Source: Faecalibacterium longum CLA-AA-H243 (GTDB lineage Bacteria > Bacillota > Clostridia > Oscillospirales > Ruminococcaceae). From it: a stretch of DNA of 59,347 bases. The notes beneath the pieces are model-generated. The model had not been told where the DNA came from, searched no databases, and saw only the letters and a list, made by a program, of their open reading frames with translations. This document shows positions 42,816 to 50,991 of this stretch, in pieces. Position 1 is the first letter of the stretch, and every line of letters starts with the position of its first letter. Location of the stretch: positions 1-59,347 of the forward strand of contig NZ_JAJEQG010000015.1 in NCBI RefSeq assembly GCF_020687245.1, read 5' to 3'. Made by a program: the position numbers and the translations under genes.

Positions 42816-43031
42816 ATGATGCCTTTGACTATGGCAAAAGCAGGCGATACCGTCACCATCCAGAAGATCACCGGCAAGGATGAAGTGCGTCTGCATCTGG
42901 CAGAGCTTGGTTTCGTGGTGGGTAGTCAGGTGACTGTCGTCAATGAGATCGCAGGCAACCTCATCGTTCAGGTCAAGGAGAGCCGTCTGGCCCTCGACAA
43001 GACGATGGCAAACCGCATTATGGTTGGCTGA
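42816..43031 (+). CDS. feoA: FeoA-domain ferrous iron transport protein (first copy)
   Basis: The 71-residue protein is a single FeoA (SH3-like) domain: MPLTMAKAGDTVTIQKITG, then LAELGFVVGSQVTVVNEIAG and a C-terminal MANRIMV. FeoA assists the FeoB iron channel. Adjacent ATGs at 42816 and 42819 both follow GGGAG (42801-42805). Upstream in-frame codons lack a ribosome-binding site and are excluded. It is first in the feoA-feoA-feoB-peptide operon. Confidence 0.9.
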   Translation: MMPLTMAKAGDTVTIQKITGKDEVRLHLAELGFVVGSQVTVVNEIAGNLIVQVKESRLALDKTMANRIMVG

Positions 43032-43111
43032 GCAGCGGCAAAACGCTGTTTGGGAGACGCTCCGAAACTGGATAGTCTCTGAATAGAAAGACAAGTAGAG
43101 GAGGATTTTTT

Positions 43112-43333
43112 ATGAAGACTCTGAAAGACGTTAAGGTCGGCGAGACTGCCACCGTGGCGCGCCTGCACGGCGAAGGCCCGGTCAAACGCCGCATCATGGA
43201 CATGGGCATCACCAAGGGTGTGGAGATCTACGTCCGCAAGGTCGCCCCTCTGGGCGACCCGATGGAGCTGACCGTGCGCAACTACGAACTGAGCGTGCGC
43301 AAGGCCGACGCCGAAATGATCGAAGTCGTTTGA
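43112..43333 (+). CDS. feoA: FeoA-domain ferrous iron transport protein (second copy)
   Basis: A second, different FeoA domain of 73 residues: LKDVKVGETATVARLHGEGP, RRIMDMGITKGVEIYVRKVAPLGDP, and the typical ending LSVRKADAEMIEV. This copy has the classical FeoA pattern with the MGI...APLGDP motif. AGAGGAGG precedes the ATG. feoB follows after 25 bases. Two FeoA proteins next to FeoB are common in Clostridia. Confidence 0.94.
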   Translation: MKTLKDVKVGETATVARLHGEGPVKRRIMDMGITKGVEIYVRKVAPLGDPMELTVRNYELSVRKADAEMIEVV

Positions 43334-43358
43334 TCGTAACGAGAGGAAAGGAGTTGCA

Positions 43359-45551
43359 ATGAGCATTAAAATTGCACTGGCCGGCAACCCGAACTGTGGT
43401 AAGACTACCCTGTTCAACAATCTGACCGGCTCTAATCAGTACGTCGGCAACTGGCCCGGCGTTACCGTCGAGAAGAAGGAAGGCAAGCTGAAGGGCGAGA
43501 AGGATGTCATCATCCAGGACCTGCCCGGTATCTACTCCCTGTCTCCGTACACTCTGGAAGAAGTCGTCTCCCGTACTTATCTGGTCAAGGAGAAGCCCGA
43601 TGCCATCCTGAACATCATTGATGGCACCAACATCGAGCGCAACCTGTACCTGACCACTCAGCTCATCGAGCTGGGCATCCCCGTGGTCATGGCTGTCAAC
43701 ATGATCGACCTCGTCCGCAAGAACGGCGATAAGATCGACCTGAAGAAGCTGAGCGCCGAGCTGGGCTGTCAGGCTGTTGAGATCAGCGCACTGAAGGGCG
43801 AAGGCACCGAGGCTGCTGCAAAGGCTGCTATGGCTGCTGCAAAGGCTGGCAAGGGCGGCGAGCTGCCCCACGTCTTCACCGGCAGCGTTGAGCACGCCAT
43901 CGCTCACATCGAGGAGTCCATCCAGGGCAAAGTCGATGACCGCTTCCTGCGCTGGTACGCTGTCAAGCTGTTCGAGCGCGACGACAAGGTCATGGATGAG
44001 CTGAAGCTCTCCTCCGACCTGATCGCTCACATCGACCAGCACATCAAGGACTGCGAGGCTGAGATGGACGATGACGCCGAGAGCATCATCACCAACCAGC
44101 GTTACGCATACATCAACGGCGTCGTCGATAAGGCTGTCAAGAAGAAGGCCCGCGTCGAGCACCTGACCGTTTCCGATAAGGTCGACCAGATCGTCACCAA
44201 CCGTGTGCTGGCTCTGCCCATCTTCGCAGTCATCATGTACCTGATGTACTCCCTGTCTATGGGTACTTCCATCGCCGACGGCGGCTGGGCCATCGGCACG
44301 TTTGCGACCGACTGGACCAACGACGTCCTGTTCGGTGAGATCGTTCCTGATGCTCTGGGCGGCTTCCTCGAGAGCATCGGCGTGGCAGGCTGGCTGTACG
44401 GCCTGATCATGGACGGTATCGTCGCCGGTGTCGGCGCGGTCCTGGGCTTCGTTCCCCAGATGCTGGTCCTGTTCTTCCTGCTGTCCATCCTGGAGGACAT
44501 CGGCTATATGTCCCGTGTTGCCTTCATCATGGACCGTATCTTCCGTAAGTTCGGCCTGTCCGGTAAGAGCTTTATCCCCGTGCTGGTCGGCACGGGCTGC
44601 GGCGTCCCGGGCGTCATGGCTTCCCGTACCATTGAGAACGAGCGTGACCGCCGCATGACCATCATGACCACCTGCTTCATCCCCTGCGGCGCAAAGATGC
44701 CCATCATCGGCCTGATCGCAGGTGCGATGTTCGGCGGTTCTTCTCTGGTGGCTGTCTCTGCTTACTTCATCGGCATGGCTGCCATCATCTGCTCCGGCAT
44801 CATCCTGAAGAAGACCAAGGCCTTTGCGGGTGACCCCGCTCCCTTCGTTATGGAGCTGCCCGCATACCACATCCCCGCCTGGGGCAACGTCTTCCGTGCT
44901 ACCTGGGAGCGCGGCTGGTCCTTCATCAAGCGTGCTGGTTCCGTCATTCTGGCTGCTACCGTCGTCCTGTGGTTCCTGCAGGGCTTCGGCTTCGAGAACG
45001 GCGCCTTCGGCATGGTGGAGGATCAGGACAACTCCGTGCTGGCTGCTATCGCAACCAAAGTCGCTTGGATCTTCGCTCCTCTGGGCTTCGGCAACTGGAA
45101 GGCTACCGTCGCTTCTGTCTCCGGCCTGATCGCAAAGGAGAACGTCGTTGGCACCTTCGGCGTCCTGTACCACTTCGGCGGCGAGGAGCTGTCTGAGAAC
45201 GGCGACGAGATCTGGAACCTCGTTGCGGCAGATTACACCGCTCTGAGCGCTTACGCATTCATGATCTTCAACCTGCTGTGCGCTCCCTGCTTCGCTGCTA
45301 TGGGCGCTATCAAGCGTGAGATGAACAACGGCAAGTGGACGGCATTCGCCATCGGCTATATGTGCGCACTGGCCTACTGCTCCGCTCTGGTCGTGTACCA
45401 GCTGGGCGGCATCATCACCGGCGAGCTGAGCTTCAACTTCTTCACCATCGTGGCTGCTGTCATCCTGGTGGCCTTCATCTACCTGATGGTCCGTCCCAAC
45501 AAGTATGTGAACGACAACGAGGTCAAGATCGACGTTTCCAAGATCAAGTAA
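43359..45551 (+). CDS. feoB: Ferrous iron transport protein B
   Basis: FeoB imports Fe2+ across the membrane. The 730-residue protein has the N-terminal G domain (GNPNCGKTT at 9-17, DLPGIYSL, NMID), an insertion/helical region, and a C-terminal Gate-containing membrane domain with about 10 segments. The motifs GTGCGVPGVMASRTI and CFIPCGAKMPI hold the conserved cysteines. Length and motifs are complete. AGAGGAAAGGAG precedes the ATG. Confidence 0.96.
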   Translation: MSIKIALAGNPNCGKTTLFNNLTGSNQYVGNWPGVTVEKKEGKLKGEKDVIIQDLPGIYSLSPYTLEEVVSRTYLVKEKPDAILNIIDGTNIERNLYLTTQLIELGIPVVMAVNMIDLVRKNGDKIDLKKLSAELGCQAVEISALKGEGTEAAAKAAMAAAKAGKGGELPHVFTGSVEHAIAHIEESIQGKVDDRFLRWYAVKLFERDDKVMDELKLSSDLIAHIDQHIKDCEAEMDDDAESIITNQRYAYINGVVDKAVKKKARVEHLTVSDKVDQIVTNRVLALPIFAVIMYLMYSLSMGTSIADGGWAIGTFATDWTNDVLFGEIVPDALGGFLESIGVAGWLYGLIMDGIVAGVGAVLGFVPQMLVLFFLLSILEDIGYMSRVAFIMDRIFRKFGLSGKSFIPVLVGTGCGVPGVMASRTIENERDRRMTIMTTCFIPCGAKMPIIGLIAGAMFGGSSLVAVSAYFIGMAAIICSGIILKKTKAFAGDPAPFVMELPAYHIPAWGNVFRATWERGWSFIKRAGSVILAATVVLWFLQGFGFENGAFGMVEDQDNSVLAAIATKVAWIFAPLGFGNWKATVASVSGLIAKENVVGTFGVLYHFGGEELSENGDEIWNLVAADYTALSAYAFMIFNLLCAPCFAAMGAIKREMNNGKWTAFAIGYMCALAYCSALVVYQLGGIITGELSFNFFTIVAAVILVAFIYLMVRPNKYVNDNEVKIDVSKIK

Positions 45552-45588
45552 AAAACTTCTCAAAACGCGCTGAAAGGAGTGCATTGTT

Positions 45589-45771
45589 ATGATGGAGTTC
45601 CTGGCTGCTAATTTCAATCTGCCGACGATCATCGTCGGAGCCATCGTGTTTGGCGGTGTAGGCTGGATCACCTGGCACTCTCATAAGCATGGCGGCTGCA
45701 GTGGATGCAGCGGCGGCTGTGACAGCGGTTGCAGTGGAAACTGCAGCAGCTGCGGCGGTGGCTGCCACTGA
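45589..45771 (+). CDS. FeoB-associated cysteine-rich membrane peptide
   Basis: The 60-residue protein has one N-terminal membrane segment (LPTIIVGAIVFGGVGWITW) and a Cys/Gly-rich tail with repeated CSGC/CSGG units, eight cysteines, ending in His. It matches the FeoB-associated Cys-rich membrane protein family. AAAGGAG lies 9-10 bases before the first of two ATGs. The tail may bind iron; its position after feoB is conserved. Confidence 0.9.
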   Translation: MMEFLAANFNLPTIIVGAIVFGGVGWITWHSHKHGGCSGCSGGCDSGCSGNCSSCGGGCH

Positions 45772-45789
45772 GCGATCGCGTAGGAGAAG

Positions 45790-45825
45790 GGGGCGCGGGT
45801 CAAGGCTTTGGCCCGCGCCCCTTTT
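45790..45825 (+). terminator. Terminator of the feo operon
   Basis: GGGGCGCGGG (45790-45799) pairs perfectly with CCCGCGCCCC (45812-45821), followed by TTTT. Confidence 0.92.
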
Positions 45826-45871
45826 ATAAACCAAAAGTTCGTGTGATATAACGAAAAGAGAGTGATACGAG

Positions 45872-46267
45872 ATGGAACTGACGCCAGCACACCTGCGGTA
45901 CCTGCTCGCGATCTATGAGGTCTCGCAGACCCATCTTGACATCAGCTCCCGCAGCATCGCCGAGAAGCTGGGCGTGACCAAACCCTCGGTGGTGCGGGTG
46001 ATGAACCTGCTGATGGAGCGGGGGATGATCGTCAAGGAGTATTACGGCAAGATCTACCTCACCGACCGGGGCATCTTCGTGGCCCGGGAGGTCAAAAAGC
46101 AACTGGACGAAGTGCTCGCGCACTTCCCACCGGTGGAGGAAGCGCTGACCGATGAGGAGCGGTTCACCGCCGCCCTCGCCCTGACGGCGGCCCTGCCGGA
46201 ACGGGTGTTCACCGGCCGGTACGACCAGCTGATGGGCGCAGAGGAAGCGCCTCCTGCCGCAGGCTGA
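45872..46267 (+). CDS. DtxR/MntR-family metal-dependent regulator
   Basis: The 131-residue protein has an N-terminal winged helix (LTPAHLRYLLAIYEVSQ; ISSRSIAEKLGVTKPSVVRV) and a dimerisation region (YYGKIYLTDRGIFVAREV) of the DtxR/MntR type. It lacks the C-terminal SH3-like domain and is shorter than IdeR, nearer MntR in size; the metal ligands cannot be assigned by eye. It is separated from feo by a terminator but sits next to it, and is the likely reader of the GTTAG/CTAAC dyads. Confidence 0.85.
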   Translation: MELTPAHLRYLLAIYEVSQTHLDISSRSIAEKLGVTKPSVVRVMNLLMERGMIVKEYYGKIYLTDRGIFVAREVKKQLDEVLAHFPPVEEALTDEERFTAALALTAALPERVFTGRYDQLMGAEEAPPAAG

Positions 46268-46280
46268 TGCCTTGAAAGGC

Positions 46281-46314
46281 AAAAGAACCGGACTCCGCGG
46301 AGTCCGGTTCTTTT
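46281..46314. terminator. Perfect 34-bp convergent terminator
   Basis: AAAAGAACCGGACTCCG (46281-46297) is the exact reverse complement of 46298-46314. It lies between the DtxR-type gene and hflX and can act in both directions. Confidence 0.92.
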
Positions 46315-46327
46315 CGTATGCGGGTCC

Positions 46328-47593
46328 TCAGACCAGATAGCCCTCGAAGCAGTGGAGGTCTTCGGTCTTGACGATGCCTTCGAGATAAAGGCCGTCTTCA
46401 CGGTACTCCTCGAGCTGGACGCTGCCGCGCTCCCGCATGGGGGCGGCGAGGTCCAGCTTATCGTAGGGCAGGAGAACGCGGATGGTGTGGACGCGGTCGC
46501 TGAGGGTCTCGTCCAGCTTGGCCAGCAGCTTGTCGAGGCCGTAGCCGGTCTTGGCGCTGGTGAGCAGGATGTCGGGGTCGAAGCTCAGCGCGCCGGGCTT
46601 GTCGCACTTGTTGTAGACGGTCAGGCGGGGAATGTCGGCGCAGTCGAGGCCGTCCAACACTTCGTCGGTGACGGCCAGCTGCTCCTCCCGCTGCTCATCG
46701 CCGGCGTCGGCCACCCGGACGATGACGTCCGACCATGCGGCCTCTTCCAGCGTGGACTTGAATGCTTCCACCAGATTGTGGGGCAGACGGGAGACGAAGC
46801 CAACGGTGTCCACCAACAGCACGGCCATGCCGCTGGGCAGGACGAGCTTCCGGCTGGTGGGGTCGAGGGTGGCAAAGAGCATATCGGCCTCGGCGACGCT
46901 GGGGCCGCAGAGGGCGTTCATCAGGCTGGATTTGCCCACGTTGGTGTAGCCCACGAGGCTGACCACCGGCATTCCGGTCTTGGCGCGGGCTTTCCGGCTC
47001 TCGCCCCGGCGCTTTTCCATCTCGGCCAGTTTCTCAGCCAGTGCGTCGATGCGGGCGTGGACGTGGCGGCGGTCAAGCTCGAGCTTCGTTTCACCGGCAC
47101 CACGGCGGGCGCCGCCGCCACCGCCACCGCCGCCGCCCTGACGGCTCAGGCTTTCGCCCATGCCCTGCAGGCGGGGCAGACGGTAGCGCAGGAGCGCCAG
47201 CTCGGTCTGCAGCTTGCCTTCGTTGGTCACGGCACGGCTGCGGAAGATCTCGAGGATGAGCATGGTGCGGTCGATGACCTCGAGGCCGCCGAGGGCCGTG
47301 GAGATGTTGCGGATCTGGCTGCCGGTCAGCTCACCGTCGAAGACGGCGCACTCGGCCCCCAGCTCTGCTGCGGCCGCAGCGGCTTCTTCCAGCTTGCCGC
47401 TGCCCAGCACGATGCCGGTCTCAGGGGTCTGGCGCTTCTGGGTGACTTCGGCCACGGCCTCCATGTGGTTGGCCTCACACAGCGCAGCCAGCTCGGCAAG
47501 GCTGCGCTCGCAGTCCCACAGGCCCTGGTCGAGGGCGAGAAGGATGACCTTCGTCGGGGGAGTTTCGACTAAAATATCGTAAAGTTCGCTCAA
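46328..47593 (-). CDS. hflX: GTPase HflX
   Basis: HflX is a ribosome-splitting GTPase linked to stress recovery. The 421-residue protein has the HflX N-terminal domain, the Gly-rich linker, G1 GYTNVGKSS, G3 DTVGF, and NKCD. The linker before RGAGETKLELDRR holds nine consecutive glycines, longer than the usual GGxGxRGxGE. Its ATG follows AGGAAT. It ends just after the bidirectional terminator, and lies 15 bases downstream of a GNAT gene in the same orientation. Confidence 0.94.
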   Translation of the reverse strand: MSELYDILVETPPTKVILLALDQGLWDCERSLAELAALCEANHMEAVAEVTQKRQTPETGIVLGSGKLEEAAAAAAELGAECAVFDGELTGSQIRNISTALGGLEVIDRTMLILEIFRSRAVTNEGKLQTELALLRYRLPRLQGMGESLSRQGGGGGGGGGARRGAGETKLELDRRHVHARIDALAEKLAEMEKRRGESRKARAKTGMPVVSLVGYTNVGKSSLMNALCGPSVAEADMLFATLDPTSRKLVLPSGMAVLLVDTVGFVSRLPHNLVEAFKSTLEEAAWSDVIVRVADAGDEQREEQLAVTDEVLDGLDCADIPRLTVYNKCDKPGALSFDPDILLTSAKTGYGLDKLLAKLDETLSDRVHTIRVLLPYDKLDLAAPMRERGSVQLEEYREDGLYLEGIVKTEDLHCFEGYLV

Positions 47594-47608
47594 AATGATT
47601 CCTTTCTG

Positions 47609-48220
47609 TCATTTGTTTGGAGAATATAGCGATTCGTAGTGTTCTCGCGTCAGGGCATAGCACTTGCAGGGTATCGCTGTACCGTCGAATTTGTGGTAGA
47701 CGGCCTCGTGGTCGTAAACAAAGCCTGCTTTCATCATGACTTTGCCGCTGGCGGGGTTCTCCACGGCGTGGGAGCAGGCAAGCCAATTACTGTCTGTATT
47801 CTTGAACCAGTATTCTACCAGAGCTTTCAGAGCTTCGGTGGTGCAGCCTTTGCCCCACCATGCTCTGCCAATGCAGTAGCCCGGCTCCCAGATGCCCTCG
47901 GAGAGGTCGAATCCCGGCCATTCATTTCGCTGTGCCGGTTCTCCCAGCAGGCTGTTGTAGATGCTGATGGAACCGAACACCTGCCCGGTGGCCTTTTCCA
48001 CGATGGCCCACTGGTAGTAGTCCTCGTTGGGATAGAGCAGCGCCCATGCGCTCAGAAGCTCCTGCGTCTCGGCCACATCCTTGTGCGGCGTCCAGCGCAG
48101 CCAGCGGGTGACTTCCGGGTCGTTGGCCCAGTTCGAGTACATCATCGGGGCATCCGACGGCATAAGGCGGCGTAGAAGCAGCCGCGGCGTTTCGATTTCC
48201 TGTGTGCCGGCGTGGCGCAT
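47609..48220 (-). CDS. GNAT-family (RimJ/RimL-like) acetyltransferase
   Basis: The 203-residue protein shows the RimJ/RimL pattern: ETPRLLLRRLMPSDAPMMY, GSISIYN, GYCIGRAWWGKGCTTEALKA (acetyl-CoA loop WGKGCTTEA) and NPASGKVMMKAGFVYD. It would acetylate an N-terminus or small molecule. The ATG at 48220 has GGGAGGAA about 7 bases upstream; an upstream reading-frame extension has no such site. It lies upstream of hflX with a 15-base gap. Confidence 0.88.
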   Translation of the reverse strand: MRHAGTQEIETPRLLLRRLMPSDAPMMYSNWANDPEVTRWLRWTPHKDVAETQELLSAWALLYPNEDYYQWAIVEKATGQVFGSISIYNSLLGEPAQRNEWPGFDLSEGIWEPGYCIGRAWWGKGCTTEALKALVEYWFKNTDSNWLACSHAVENPASGKVMMKAGFVYDHEAVYHKFDGTAIPCKCYALTREHYESLYSPNK

Positions 48221-48358
48221 GATACATTCCTCCCAACCATTGTAAATATGCATAGAATAGCACAAAACCGGCTTCGGCGCAAGCAAAATGGGCTGCTTCG
48301 GGGCAAAAATGCTTGACAAGTGCGCAAACTTCATTAAACTGAAGATGACTGCATAAAA

Positions 48359-48387
48359 ATTCTCCCCGGCAAAGGGCCGGGGAGAAT
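48359..48387 (-). terminator. Terminator of the toxin-antitoxin genes
   Basis: ATTCTCCCCGGC (48359-48370) pairs perfectly with GCCGGGGAGAAT (48376-48387). On the minus strand it is followed by TTTTT. Confidence 0.88.
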
Positions 48388-48389
48388 GC

Positions 48390-48722
48390 TCAGGTTGAAA
48401 GAACATCCGCCCGCAGGATAGCCTGCCAGTCGCTATGACCATACAGGAAGCGGAGGATGTGGACGGTCTGGGTGGAAGAGTCGACTTTATAAAATGCAAG
48501 ATAGTTTTGAACTGGAATGAGCCGGATTCCCAAAGAGGAAAGAAATGGGTCATTCACAAGTGAAAAACGCTGTGGGAAGGTGTCGAGAGAACGGAATTTC
48601 TTCCATGCGATGGCAACCAACTTGTCGGCAGCAGAGGGATTTTTCAAGGTCAGGTCGATATAGTCGAAGGCATCTGCAAGGTCACGCTGAGCAGAAGCGG
48701 CAACATCGATAAAGTAGTTCAT
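48390..48722 (-). CDS. RelE/ParE-family toxin
   Basis: The 110-residue protein matches the RelE/ParE fold: DVAASAQRDLADAFDYIDLTL, LSSLGIRLIPVQNYLAFYKVD and VHILRFLYGHSDW. Toxins of this type cleave ribosome-bound mRNA or poison gyrase; which applies is unclear. It overlaps the antitoxin stop codon by 4 bases, the usual antitoxin-first order, so translation is coupled. Confidence 0.88.
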   Translation of the reverse strand: MNYFIDVAASAQRDLADAFDYIDLTLKNPSAADKLVAIAWKKFRSLDTFPQRFSLVNDPFLSSLGIRLIPVQNYLAFYKVDSSTQTVHILRFLYGHSDWQAILRADVLST

Positions 48723-48985
48723 CGAAGACTCCTTCTGTTTTGCAGTTCCTGCATGAACTCATCCAGCGGGCGCGTCCTTCCCGCCGCCACGTCATCCAGA
48801 CCTTCCTGCAATTTCGCATACAAATCGAACCGGGCGGTCAGGGCCTCGTAGGTCTCGATGCTCATCACGGCAAGGTCACCTTTGCCGTTTTTGGTGATGA
48901 ACACCGGCTCGGCGTAGTCGTGGCAGAAGGTGGAGATCTCATTGTAGTTGTTGCGCAGGTCTGCGCTGGAACGAATCTTGGGCAT
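48719..48985 (-). CDS. Phd/YefM-family antitoxin
   Basis: The 88-residue protein begins MPKIRSSADLRNNYNEISTF and includes EPVFITKNGKGDLAVMSIE, the Phd/YefM DNA-binding fold. A toxin-binding helical tail ends in RRSLR. The start at 48985 has GAGGTG 7 bases upstream; upstream in-frame ATGs lie beyond the promoter and are excluded. It should neutralise the adjacent toxin and repress its own promoter. Confidence 0.88.
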   Translation of the reverse strand: MPKIRSSADLRNNYNEISTFCHDYAEPVFITKNGKGDLAVMSIETYEALTARFDLYAKLQEGLDDVAAGRTRPLDEFMQELQNRRSLR

Positions 48986-49012
48986 CCAAAAGCACCTCAC
49001 TTTCATACAAAA

Positions 49013-49041
49013 ATTATACCTGAATTTCTTTATAAAATCAA
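49013..49041 (-). promoter_or_regulatory. Toxin-antitoxin promoter
   Basis: On the minus strand, TTGATT (49036-49041) and consensus TATAAT (49013-49018) have 17 bp spacing, about 28 bases from the antitoxin ATG. It faces away from the metH/F-type gene that starts at 49068. Confidence 0.75.
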
Positions 49042-49067
49042 GGAAAATAAAAAAGGAGAACCTTTCT

Positions 49068-50861
49068 ATGACGGACATCCGAGAGTATCTTGCCCGCAAG
49101 CCGCTTTTGTTCGACGGCGGCATGGGTACCTATTATAAAGCGGCACCGGGCGCGGACTGCGAAATGGCCAACCTCACCGACCCCGAGGGCGTGAAGAAAG
49201 TCCATGCGGAATATCTGGCCGCAGGTGCGCAGGCCATCAAGACCAACACCTTCGGTCTGCCCCGGATGGCGGCGGCCCAGATGCCGGGCTGGGAAGAGCT
49301 GGCCGAGGCGGGCTGGAAGCTGGCCTGTGACGCTGCTGCCGAGAAGGACGCCGCCGTTTTCGCTGACCTCGGCCCTGCCCCGGACACTGAAGCTGCCCCG
49401 GCCAGCAGCGCCTACGGCCTTGTGGCGCAGCAGTTCGCCGCACTGGGTGCAAAGAACTTTCTGTTCGAGACGCTCAGCTCCGATGTGGGCATTGTGGAGG
49501 CGGTAAAGGCACTGCGTGTGGCCGTGCCGGACGCCTTTGTCATGGTGTCCTTCGCGGTGCTGCCGGACGGCTACACCCGCGAGGGTCTGCTGTTCCGCGA
49601 CCTGCTGCGCCGGATGGAGCAGAGCGGCGTGGTGGACGCCGTGGGCCTGAACTGCGTCTCGGCCCCCGGCGCGATGAAGAAACTGGTGCAGAGCCTTGGT
49701 GAGACGCTGCTGCCTCTGTCGGTGATGCCCAACGCGGGCTATCCGGTGGTCACCCGGGCGAGGGTGCTGTATCAGGGCAAGCCCGCGTATTTTGCCCGGG
49801 AGATGGGGCAGATCGCCGCTGCGGGCGTCCGTATTTTGGGCGGCTGCTGCGGCACGACGCCCGCCCACATCGCGGCCCTGCGTGCAGAGCTGGATGCCCT
49901 GCCCCAGCAGACCGAAGCCGCTCCGGCAGCGAAACTTTCCACCGGGACTGCACCGGCGGTGGAAAAAGACGACACTTTCCTGCGGAAACTGAACGCAGGT
50001 GAGAAGGTCATCGCCATTGAACTGGATTCGCCCCGGGTGGCCGACCTGAGCGGCTATCTAGACGGCGCACGGCGGCTGCAGGCCGCAGGCGCTGACCTGC
50101 TGACCATCGCCGACTGCCCCATCGCGCAGGCCCGGATGGATTCCTCCCTCGTGGCCTGCCGGATACACCGGGAACTGGGAATGTGTGCTCTGCCCCACAT
50201 GACTTGCCGTGACCGCAACCTCAACGCCACCAAGGCCCTTCTGCTGGGCCTTTACGCCGAGGGCGTGCGGGAGGTGCTGGCCATCACCGGCGACCCCATC
50301 CCCACCGCAGAGCGGGACGAGGTGAAGAATGTCTACCAGTTCAACTCCCGCAAACTGGCCCAGTACATCGTCTCGCTGGCCGGGGAGGGCCGGGAGATGC
50401 CCTCGGCCATGACCGTCTTTGGTGCGCTGAATCTCAACGCCCGGAACTTTGAGGTGGAGCTGCGCCGGGCTGTGGAAAAGCTGGAAAACGGGATGTCGGG
50501 CTTTTTGACCCAGCCGGTGCTGTCGGCACAGGCGGTGGAAAATCTCCGCAAGGCCCGGCAGACACTGGGCGAACGGGCTAAAATTCTGGCCGGCATCATG
50601 CCCGTGGTCAGCCAGCGGAACGCAATCTTTATGGAAAACGAGATCAACGGCATCCATGTGGAGGAGGACATCATCCAGCGCTTCGCGGGCCTCGACCGGG
50701 AGCAGGGCGAGGCGCTGGGCCTTGAGGTGTCGATGCAGATGGCCCGGGAGGCTCTGCCCTACGCCGACGGCTTCTATCTCATGACCCCCTTCAACCGTGT
50801 GGCCCTGATGGAGCGGCTCATTGCCCGGCTGAAAACGGAGCTTCTGGACGCGGAAGGCTGA
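49068..50861 (+). CDS. Bifunctional homocysteine S-methyltransferase / methylenetetrahydrofolate reductase
   Basis: The 597-residue protein fuses an N-terminal homocysteine methyltransferase (residues 1-290; FDGGMGTYY, zinc cysteines in GGCCGTTPAHI) to a C-terminal MetF-type methylenetetrahydrofolate reductase (about 305-597; VLAITGDPIPTAER, FLTQPVL). The Bacillus YitJ type has the same layout. It couples methyl-THF formation with methionine synthesis. AAGGAG is about 10 bases before the ATG; the longer reading frame upstream overlaps the toxin-antitoxin promoter and is rejected. Confidence 0.93.
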   Translation: MTDIREYLARKPLLFDGGMGTYYKAAPGADCEMANLTDPEGVKKVHAEYLAAGAQAIKTNTFGLPRMAAAQMPGWEELAEAGWKLACDAAAEKDAAVFADLGPAPDTEAAPASSAYGLVAQQFAALGAKNFLFETLSSDVGIVEAVKALRVAVPDAFVMVSFAVLPDGYTREGLLFRDLLRRMEQSGVVDAVGLNCVSAPGAMKKLVQSLGETLLPLSVMPNAGYPVVTRARVLYQGKPAYFAREMGQIAAAGVRILGGCCGTTPAHIAALRAELDALPQQTEAAPAAKLSTGTAPAVEKDDTFLRKLNAGEKVIAIELDSPRVADLSGYLDGARRLQAAGADLLTIADCPIAQARMDSSLVACRIHRELGMCALPHMTCRDRNLNATKALLLGLYAEGVREVLAITGDPIPTAERDEVKNVYQFNSRKLAQYIVSLAGEGREMPSAMTVFGALNLNARNFEVELRRAVEKLENGMSGFLTQPVLSAQAVENLRKARQTLGERAKILAGIMPVVSQRNAIFMENEINGIHVEEDIIQRFAGLDREQGEALGLEVSMQMAREALPYADGFYLMTPFNRVALMERLIARLKTELLDAEG

Positions 50862-50919
50862 AATACAGATAAATCGTTGAAAGCGCCGCAATGAGATAAT
50901 ATTATAATAAAGAATAACG

Positions 50920-50943
50920 AACAGGGTCCCTGTGGACCCTGTT
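50920..50943 (+). terminator. Hairpin between the metH/F-type gene and flippase gene
   Basis: AACAGGGTCC (50920-50929) pairs with GGACCCTGTT (50934-50943) with a 4-base loop. Only two T residues follow, so it may be a weak terminator or attenuator. AT-rich TATAAT-like sequence just upstream (about 50896-50910) might be a promoter for the flippase. Confidence 0.55.
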
Positions 50944-50991
50944 GCAGCGAATGCAGCGGGCCACACTCGAAAAGGAAGGGACATAAGAAAA

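Noticed and set aside
48313-48340. Plus-strand TTGACA and TAAACT pair, 16 bp apart, upstream of the GNAT gene
   Set aside because: No plus-strand gene or RNA follows before the toxin-antitoxin terminator; probably coincidental.
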